Positions 1 through 5,029 of a stretch of DNA of 5,029 nt are shown here, one piece after another. The stretch lies in contig JANLHE010000437.1 in assembly GCA_024653875.1 (NCBI GenBank), forward strand, positions 1-5,029, written 5' to 3'. Both the position numbers and the translations under genes were made by a program. How positions within the stretch are numbered: the first letter of the stretch is position 1; each line of letters opens with the position of its first letter. The notes below the pieces were generated by a model. That model was not told the DNA's origin and did not search any database. It saw only the letters and a program-made list of their open reading frames with translations. This DNA comes from Acidobacteriota bacterium (GTDB lineage: Bacteria; Acidobacteriota; Vicinamibacteria; Vicinamibacterales; SCN-69-37).

Positions 1-3
1 GGT

Positions 4-885
4 ATGGTCAGTCTTGTGGAATGGGCACAGCGCTTCTCTGCCTTCGTCGCCCGTAAGACAACCGCCGCGGTGACCGCACACATCCCGGGGTATCTCACGA
101 CTGAGTCTCACGGTGACGCCCTTGGTCTTCGGCCAATCGCCAACCGGTGGACGAGTGATCGCTTCGACGGTCCCTTCTTCGAGTCCGACGCGTCAGATCC
201 CGCGCTGCCAGCAGTGAACACCGTCTTTGTTCAGTCCGCAGACGGCAATACCGGTGCGCAGAATCCGATGGAGCTGGGCGGGGGGCTGACCGACAAACAC
301 CTGATTTATGAAGGTCTCTCGAGCGTCCACGCCCACGCGATCCTCACCGGTGCCTCGACAATTCGCGGCGAGCAGATGGTCATGGCCATCTGGCGTCCTG
401 AATTGGTCGCGCTTCGCACTGCCCTTGGGCTCGAGCGGTATCCGGCACAGGTGGTGGCCACACGCAGCGGTGATCTGGACGTGGAGTCTGCGTTGCTCTT
501 TAACGTTCCCGATCTGCGGGTCTTCATTCTGACGAACGACACTGGAGCGCGGAGCCTGGAGCGACACCTCGAACAACGCCCATGGATTCGGGTGTTGAGC
601 GGTGGTCAGCAGTCAGATGTCGTCGCGGGCCTGAAGACGCTGCGCGCCGGCCACGGCATCACCCGGGTGTCGTGCACTGGCGGCCGGACACTGACCACCC
701 AACTCATCGACGCAGGCGTCGTGCAGGATATCTACCTGACGACCTCGCCGACACCGGGCGGCGAACCGAACACGCCGTTCTACACCGGCGCGCAGCCGCT
801 CAACACCACGCTCGTCGTCCGCAAAGCCGGCCGCGACGAAGAGACGGGTGTGACATTCCAGCACCTGCGGTTGAGCCACGACTGA
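4..885 (+). CDS. RibD C-terminal domain (dihydrofolate reductase-fold) protein, possibly 5'-truncated
   Basis: The 293-residue product matches the RibD C-terminal/DHFR-fold family, NADPH-dependent reductases typified by the riboflavin-pathway pyrimidine reductase. Visible signatures are VFVQSADGNTG (74-84), where the fold places its first strand and loop, AILTGASTIRG (112-122), and the C-terminal GGRTLTTQLIDAG (226-238) followed by DIYLTTSPTPGGEP (242-255), typical of the cofactor-binding half. There is no N-terminal deaminase domain with its zinc motif, so this is not a full RibD; an extra N-terminal segment of about 70 residues precedes the reductase core. The protein is cytosolic with no signal peptide. 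Its substrate cannot be read from the sequence. Length fits stand-alone members of this group, so the ATG at 4 is plausible, but only three bases precede it, no ribosome binding site can be seen, and a start further left is possible. The next gene has its own promoter, so this one probably ends its transcription unit. Confidence 0.85.
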   Translation: MVSLVEWAQRFSAFVARKTTAAVTAHIPGYLTTESHGDALGLRPIANRWTSDRFDGPFFESDASDPALPAVNTVFVQSADGNTGAQNPMELGGGLTDKHLIYEGLSSVHAHAILTGASTIRGEQMVMAIWRPELVALRTALGLERYPAQVVATRSGDLDVESALLFNVPDLRVFILTNDTGARSLERHLEQRPWIRVLSGGQQSDVVAGLKTLRAGHGITRVSCTGGRTLTTQLIDAGVVQDIYLTTSPTPGGEPNTPFYTGAQPLNTTLVVRKAGRDEETGVTFQHLRLSHD

Positions 886-926
886 CGCGCCGGGGTTGCA
901 GTTACTGACAGTGGCCGGCATCCCCG

Positions 927-956
927 CTGGCAAAGATGCTTAGCGCCAAGTATAAT
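927..956 (+). promoter_or_regulatory. Sigma-70-type promoter for the KGG/nucleotidyltransferase cassette (leaderless start)
   Basis: A perfect TATAAT lies at 951-956, with CTGGCA (4 of 6 matches to TTGACA) at 927-932 and an 18-bp spacer. The usual start is seven bases after the last base of the -10 box, which falls on position 963, the A of the ATG of the following gene. The mRNA is therefore predicted to be leaderless. An AT-rich consensus box in DNA this GC-rich is unlikely to be chance. The transcription start itself is inferred. Confidence 0.7.
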
Positions 957-962
957 CAGGCC

Positions 963-1217
963 ATGAAGCCCTCTGCCCTCGCGCGCGCATTGGGACGCCG
1001 GGGAGGCCTGTCGCGGGCCCGGCGGCTCGCGCCTGCGGACAAGTCGCGCATCGCCGCAATGGGCGGCCATGCGCGTCGCGAGTCTCTGCAAGCCGCCCGC
1101 CGGATCGCGGACAACTTCCAGTACCTGGCGGTCGTCCGGGAACTGCGGCCGGCCCCACCCGTGAAGCGGCTGCGCACATGCCGCGCCCGACTGCCGGGGA
1201 TCTACCGGCCGACGTAG
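963..1217 (+). CDS. Small basic protein with a KGG-like motif, partner of the downstream nucleotidyltransferase
   Basis: An 84-residue, arginine-rich protein with no membrane segment. Two similar segments sit near the N-terminus: GRRGGLSRARRL (11-22) and, after APADKSRIAA, MGGHARRESL (33-42). The stretch LAPADKSRIAAMGGHARRES resembles the KGG motif of small stress-related proteins (pattern like DPEKRREIASKGGKA). A predicted helix follows (SLQAARRIADNFQYLAVVREL, about 41-61), then a tail ending in CRARLPGIYRPT (73-84). The ATG at 963 is preferred over an in-frame ATG at 936 because the -10 box ends six bases before it and the segment upstream would lie within the promoter. No clear Shine-Dalgarno precedes it. 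The gene ends 11 bases before the nucleotidyltransferase start, so they form an operon. A role as antitoxin, DNA or RNA binder, or regulator is inferred from size, charge and position only. Confidence 0.7.
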   Translation: MKPSALARALGRRGGLSRARRLAPADKSRIAAMGGHARRESLQAARRIADNFQYLAVVRELRPAPPVKRLRTCRARLPGIYRPT

Positions 1218-1222
1218 GGTGG
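1216..1222 (+). promoter_or_regulatory. Ribosome binding site deciding the nucleotidyltransferase start
   Basis: AGGGTGG overlaps the stop codon of the upstream small gene and lies six bases before the ATG at 1229. The alternative in-frame ATG at 1178 sits inside the upstream gene and would add 17 residues rich in proline and glycine that do not look like part of the fold. This favours 1229. Confidence 0.6.
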
Positions 1223-1228
1223 CAGCGA

Positions 1229-1780
1229 ATGGCTGAACCGGCTGATCACCTCCGCATCGTCGCGAAGATCACCCAGGAATTGCGGGGCTTCGGCTTCGAG
1301 CCGGTACTCGTCGGTGGCATGGCGTTGGTCGTACTTGGGTCCCGGCGTGTCACGCGCGATTTCGACTTCGTCGTCGCCGATCCGGGGAACCGTCTCGACT
1401 CGGTCGTCGATGTGTTCTACGGCCACGGCCTGGAGCTTGTCTCACGCCTCGACGAGGGCGGCAACGTGACCGCGACGCTTGCCAATCGCCGCGTCGCGTC
1501 GATCAGACTTCGTCTCGACACACCAGCCAGCGCCTCGTTCTTCAGTGTGAGCACGGGGCTTCGCATCGATCTGCTCTTCGACTTTCCCGTCCCGGCGGCC
1601 GACCTCGTGGCGCACGCGACGCACCTCACGATTCGCGGACAGTCACTGCTGATGGCGTCGGAGGACGACCTGCTGCGACTGAAGCGGACGGCCGCGGCAG
1701 CGCGCGCAGTCCCCGGCGATGCCGACGATATCGCCTTTCTCGAATCCCGGAGACGGGGGCGGCCTGACGCTGCTGAGTAA
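1229..1780 (+). CDS. Nucleotidyltransferase-fold protein, AbiEii/DUF6036-like
   Basis: The 183-residue product carries the minimal nucleotidyltransferase (pol-beta-like) signature. PVLVGGMALVVLGSRRVTRDFDFVV (25-49) gives the GG loop (G29-G30) and the two metal-binding aspartates D44 and D46; LRIDLLFD (111-118) supplies the third acidic residue, D114. The C-terminal SEDDLLRLKRTA (144-155) with GDADDIAFL (163-171) matches the E-D-L-x-x-x-K ... D-x-x-D-I-x-x-L ending of AbiEii-type and related uncharacterised nucleotidyltransferases. All expected catalytic residues are present, so it is probably active. Related MenT/AbiEii toxins transfer nucleotides to tRNA ends, but the substrate here is unknown. 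The upstream partner is not an AbiEi-type winged-helix antitoxin and not a HEPN protein. The gene is followed by a strong hairpin. A non-toxin role, such as nucleotide transfer to a small molecule, remains possible. Confidence 0.8.
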   Translation: MAEPADHLRIVAKITQELRGFGFEPVLVGGMALVVLGSRRVTRDFDFVVADPGNRLDSVVDVFYGHGLELVSRLDEGGNVTATLANRRVASIRLRLDTPASASFFSVSTGLRIDLLFDFPVPAADLVAHATHLTIRGQSLLMASEDDLLRLKRTAAAARAVPGDADDIAFLESRRRGRPDAAE

Positions 1781-1783
1781 ACA

Positions 1784-1811
1784 GGCGGCCGGGTTTGAAG
1801 ACCCGGCCGCC
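1784..1811. terminator. Perfect stem-loop between convergent genes, likely bidirectional terminator
   Basis: The arms GGCGGCCGGGT (1784-1794) and ACCCGGCCGCC (1801-1811) are perfectly complementary over 11 bp, around a six-base loop, TTGAAG. The hairpin begins three bases after the nucleotidyltransferase stop and lies 20 bases before the end of the opposing membrane-protein gene. On the plus strand no T-run follows. On the minus strand the next bases read TGTTTACT, a weak T-rich tract. It could serve both genes as terminator or as a 3'-end stabiliser. Confidence 0.75.
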
Positions 1812-1831
1812 CATTGGAAACCGCGGACGCG

Positions 1832-2245
1832 CTACGTGCGCGGTCCGAGCACGGCGCCGGTCGCGGCCCCGGCGCACCCCAGCTGCACCATGAAGACCAG
1901 CGGATCCACCAGCGTGGCCGTGATGTTGGACACATTGCTCACGCCGAACATGGTCAGGTCCCAGCCCAGCGCGATCAGCAGCCCTGAGATGGCGCCGATT
2001 TTCATGCCGGCCGCCAGGCCCCCCACGCGCGCCCACTTGTCGATGACCACGGCCAGGAACAGGCCCAGCACCAGCTGGCCGAGCGCCAGGTGCACCAGGT
2101 CAGGCACCTCCTTGATCGCCCCGACGGCCGAGCCCTGGTTGGCCGCGAAGAAACCCGACAAGAGAACACCGTACAGCACGAAGCCGACCACGAAGTTCAC
2201 GACACCGCCGGCCAGTGCCGCCAGCACGAAACGATTGGACGCCAT
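1832..2245 (-). CDS. Small four-helix integral membrane protein, DUF1761-like
   Basis: A 137-residue hydrophobic protein with four likely transmembrane segments at about 5-31, 50-70, 75-97 and 113-134. The first contains GGVVNFVVGFVLYGVLLSGF (13-32), a pattern (VNF-x-x-G-x-x-x-Y-x-x-x-L) seen in DUF1761-type and related small membrane proteins. The second and third segments are joined by a short DKWARVGG turn, and a conserved-looking GWDLTMFG (94-101) lies in the last loop. No catalytic motif is visible and the function is unknown. The start at 2245 is chosen over an in-frame ATG at 2275 because a strong AGGGAGGGG lies just upstream of it and the ten extra residues would be polar. It is divergent from the rhomboid gene with 58 bases between starts and convergent with the nucleotidyltransferase gene. 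Confidence 0.8.
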   Translation of the reverse strand: MASNRFVLAALAGGVVNFVVGFVLYGVLLSGFFAANQGSAVGAIKEVPDLVHLALGQLVLGLFLAVVIDKWARVGGLAAGMKIGAISGLLIALGWDLTMFGVSNVSNITATLVDPLVFMVQLGCAGAATGAVLGPRT

Positions 2246-2303
2246 AGCCCCTCCCTGAGGATTGTGAGGCGGCATTCTACGCCATAATCCTCCGGAGGTC
2301 CCC
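2246..2303. promoter_or_regulatory. Divergent promoter region for the membrane protein and rhomboid-rlmN genes
   Basis: Both transcription units must start in or near these 58 bases. For the minus-strand gene, TAGAAT (2279 down to 2274) matches the -10 consensus at five of six bases. It would give a start near 2267 and a leader of about 22 bases carrying AGGGAGGGG (2256 down to 2248). On the plus strand, CATAAT (2283-2288) matches five of six, but its predicted start near 2295 falls inside the rhomboid ribosome binding site, so it is doubtful. Neither has a good -35 box. Confidence 0.4.
2294..2298 (+). promoter_or_regulatory. Ribosome binding site of the rhomboid gene, supporting a GTG start
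   Basis: GGAGG lies five bases before the GTG at 2304 and fixes this non-ATG start. It forms the right half of the perfect 10-bp palindrome CCTCCGGAGG (2289-2298). Confidence 0.75.
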
Positions 2304-3064
2304 GTGTTTCCCTACCACGACGACAACGAGACCCAGCGGACGCCCATCGTCACCTTCCTGCTGATCGCGGCGTGCGTGGCGGTCTGGGTATTGGTCCAGG
2401 GCGCCGGCGCCGAACTGGCCGTCGTGAGTTCGGTGTGCAACCTTGGCCTGATTCCGGCCGAACTGCTGGGCTCGGTCCCGGCGGGCGCCTCGTTTCCCAT
2501 CGCCGACGGCCTGCTGTGCGTCACCGACCCGGGCCCGGCATACTCGCACATCCTCACCTCCATGTTCCTGCACGGCGGGTGGATGCACCTGCTTGGCAAC
2601 ATGTGGTTCCTCTGGCTCTTCGGCAACAACATCGAAGACTCGATGACGCGGCCGCGCTTCATCGCCTTTTACCTGCTCTGCGGCGTGGCCGCCGCCCTGG
2701 CCCAGGCGTTTGCCGACCCCTCGTCCATCATCCCGATGGTGGGCGCGTCGGGCGCGATCAGCGGCGTGATGGGCGCCTACCTCGTGTTGTATCCGCGCGT
2801 GCGGGTGTTCACGATGATCATCTTCGGGTTCTTCGTCCGATCCGTGGCGTTCCCGGCGTGGGTGATGCTGCTGTACTGGGCGGGCCTGCAGCTGCTCGGC
2901 GGCTTCGGCAGCGCCCTTGACCCCAAGTCCGGCGGCGTGGCGTTCTGGGCGCACATCGGCGGCTTCGTGGCCGGCGTGGTGCTGGTCAAACTGTTCTCCC
3001 GTTCCGATCGCATCGCCGAACACCGGACGCACCACTGGCAGCCGCAACTCGCGGGCCGGCGACG

Positions 3065-3068
<4 letters not shown>
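2304..3068 (+). CDS. Rhomboid family intramembrane serine protease
   Basis: A 254-residue polytopic membrane protein of the S54 rhomboid family, which cleaves membrane proteins within or next to the bilayer. HGGWMHLLGNM (90-100) supplies the conserved His95 and Asn99, equivalent to the H-x-x-x-N pair of E. coli GlpG that lines the oxyanion hole. VGASGAISG (146-154) contains the nucleophile Ser149, and WAHIGGFVAG (215-224) the catalytic His217, so the Ser-His dyad is intact. Six transmembrane segments are predicted at about 13-32, 84-106, 117-137, 143-163, 183-202 and 211-230. The loop after helix 1 contains NLGLIPAELLG (46-56), common in bacterial rhomboids. Substrates cannot be predicted. 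The start is GTG, supported by a well-spaced GGAGG. The stop overlaps the rlmN start as ATGA, indicating translational coupling. The C-terminal tail (231-254) is basic and cytosolic. Confidence 0.95.
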
Positions 3069-4113
<1,045 letters not shown>

Positions 4114-4117
<4 letters not shown>

Positions 4118-5029
4118 CGCGGGGCTCCCAGCGTGAAGTTGACGGTCACCGTCATGATGACCGGCACCGGCTGGCCGTTGATGAGGGTCGGCATGAACTG
4201 CCACTGCAGCACGGCATCACGCGCCGCCTCATCGAGCAGGGCGACAGGACGAATCACCCGCGCCTCGCTCACCATACCCTCCTCATCAATCAAGATTTCG
4301 AGAATGACGATGCCGGTCACGCGGGCGTCCTGGGCCTCCGGCGGATAGACCGGCCGCACGTCCTTGATCTTCTTCGGCTCCTTGATCTGACCACCGATGC
4401 GCAGCGGCGCATCGCCCGGTGACCACGTCACCGGCGGCAGCGGCGGATCAGGGGGAGGCGGCGGGGGCGGCACGTCGCCGGCCGGCGGCGGCACCGGCGG
4501 GGGTGGGGGCGGCGGCGGGATCTGACCGTCGTCGGCCAGTCTGAAGTTCACGGTCACCGTCATGATCACCGGCACCGGCTGGCCGTTGAGCGTTGTCGGT
4601 CTGAACACCCACTGATACACGGCATCGAGTGCCGCGCGGTCCAGGTCGTCGCCGATGGACCTGATGATCGTCGCGTCCCTGACCGTTCCGTCGGTGCCGA
4701 TCACCGCTTCAATGATCGCGATGCCCTGCCGCCCCTCCGCCATCGCCGCCGGCGGATACGCCGGGCGCACATCCTTGACCTTCATCGGCGGCTGGATGCC
4801 GCTGCCCACGCGCACCGGCTGCTGTTCCTGCGGCGGCAGGGCCGGCCGCGCCGCCGCCAACGGCCACACCAGCACCATCACCAGCATCGCGGCCAGGATC
4901 CCGGCCTGCGATACGCCCTTCCGATTCACGCCGTTCTCGAGAATTGCCATCACTCGTCCCTCCAGTTGTGAACGGCGCGCCATCGCCAGCACGGCTGGCG
5001 AGTCGGCCACGGGCGGCTGCAGCGACGTC
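4114..5029 (-). CDS. M56 (BlaR1-like) peptidase C-terminus fused to two TonB C-terminal domains, 5' end outside the window
   Basis: The frame is open from the stop at 4114 to the right edge: 304 residues are visible with no stop upstream. Residues are numbered here from a GTG at 5010. AMARRSQLEGRVMAIL (9-24) matches the segment that follows the peptidase domain in M56/BlaR1-type proteins, so the GTG is probably internal and the HExxH protease half lies beyond the window. A transmembrane helix follows at about 36-54. TonB C-terminal domain 1 is at about 76-156 (KDVRPAYPP, AALDAVYQWVFRPT, NGQPVPVIMTVTVNF). A 29-residue polyproline linker (165-193) leads to TonB domain 2 at about 214-292 (KIKDVRPVYPPEA, ARDAVLQWQFMPT, the same 15-residue ending). 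The TonB modules should lie in the periplasm. TonB domains usually contact outer-membrane receptors; in M56 fusions their role is unclear. If the GTG were a true start, this would be a short TonB-family protein instead. Confidence 0.8.
4135..4181 (-). repeat. Near-identical 47-bp direct repeat, copy in TonB domain 2
   Basis: This copy matches 4543-4589 at 45 of 47 positions. It encodes NGQPVPVIMTVTVNF at the end of the second TonB domain. The two differences (at 4141 and 4159) are in third codon positions of valine codons and are silent. Confidence 0.85.
4432..4518 (-). repeat. Polyproline-coding low-complexity tract
   Basis: Twenty-nine codons encode a linker with eight consecutive prolines, VPPPAGDV, seven further prolines and DPPLPP. 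It separates the two TonB domains and would form a stiff extended spacer in the periplasm. The plus strand, which is the template, carries several G-runs (for example GGGGG at 4451-4455, 4463-4467 and 4505-4509). Confidence 0.85.
4543..4589 (-). repeat. Near-identical 47-bp direct repeat, copy in TonB domain 1
   Basis: Partner of 4135-4181, in the same orientation 408 bases away. It encodes the same 15 residues at the end of the first TonB domain, while the rest of the two domains has diverged considerably. Confidence 0.85.

Noticed and set aside
914..931. Stem-loop GCCGGC/GCTGGC after the first gene as a terminator
   Set aside because: Only six pairs with one G-U, no T-run, and it overlaps the -35 box of the next promoter; too weak to call.
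936..962. Upstream ATG at 936 as start of the small KGG-like protein
   Set aside because: It would add nine residues encoded by the promoter itself, and the predicted transcription start lies downstream of it.
1417..1935. Minus-strand open frame across the nucleotidyltransferase and the hairpin
   Set aside because: It crosses the likely terminator and overlaps two better supported genes; serine- and arginine-rich composition with no domain.

Overview
The window is about 5 kb of dense, GC-rich bacterial chromosome with six protein-coding genes, one of them cut by the right edge and one starting within 3 bases of the left edge. The phylum is most likely Acidobacteriota, perhaps the Vicinamibacteria. 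This is inferred from family resemblance: the tandem TonB C-terminal domains with KIKDVRPVYPPEA and NGQPVPVIMTVTVNF signatures, the SQLEGR tail of an M56 (BlaR1-like) peptidase, and the form of the RibD-C-domain protein. No rRNA, tRNA, CRISPR or insertion sequence is visible, and no stretch of more than 300 bases lacks a gene.

Left part (1-1811, plus strand): a RibD C-terminal/dihydrofolate-reductase-fold protein comes first. After it is a two-gene cassette: an 84-residue basic protein with a KGG-like motif, then a minimal nucleotidyltransferase-fold protein resembling AbiEii-type toxins. The cassette has its own promoter, with a perfect TATAAT whose predicted transcription start is the A of the first ATG, so its mRNA is probably leaderless. 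It ends in a perfect 11-bp stem-loop. It looks like an independent toxin-antitoxin-like or accessory module and is the most interesting part of the window.

Middle (1832-4117): a small four-helix membrane protein on the minus strand is divergent from a rhomboid intramembrane serine protease (GTG start). The rhomboid gene overlaps rlmN, the radical-SAM 23S rRNA/tRNA adenine-C2 methyltransferase, by an ATGA, so the two are probably translationally coupled. rlmN has a run of five 7-bp repeats in the linker before its GMGEP motif.

Right part (4114-5029, minus strand): the 3' portion of a gene converging on rlmN, whose stop codon overlaps the rlmN stop in a shared CTAG. The visible protein has an M56-like tail, a membrane helix, a TonB C-terminal domain, a long polyproline linker and a second TonB C-terminal domain. 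The reading frame stays open to the window edge, so the GTG at 5010 is probably internal and the true protein is a larger M56 peptidase-TonB fusion.
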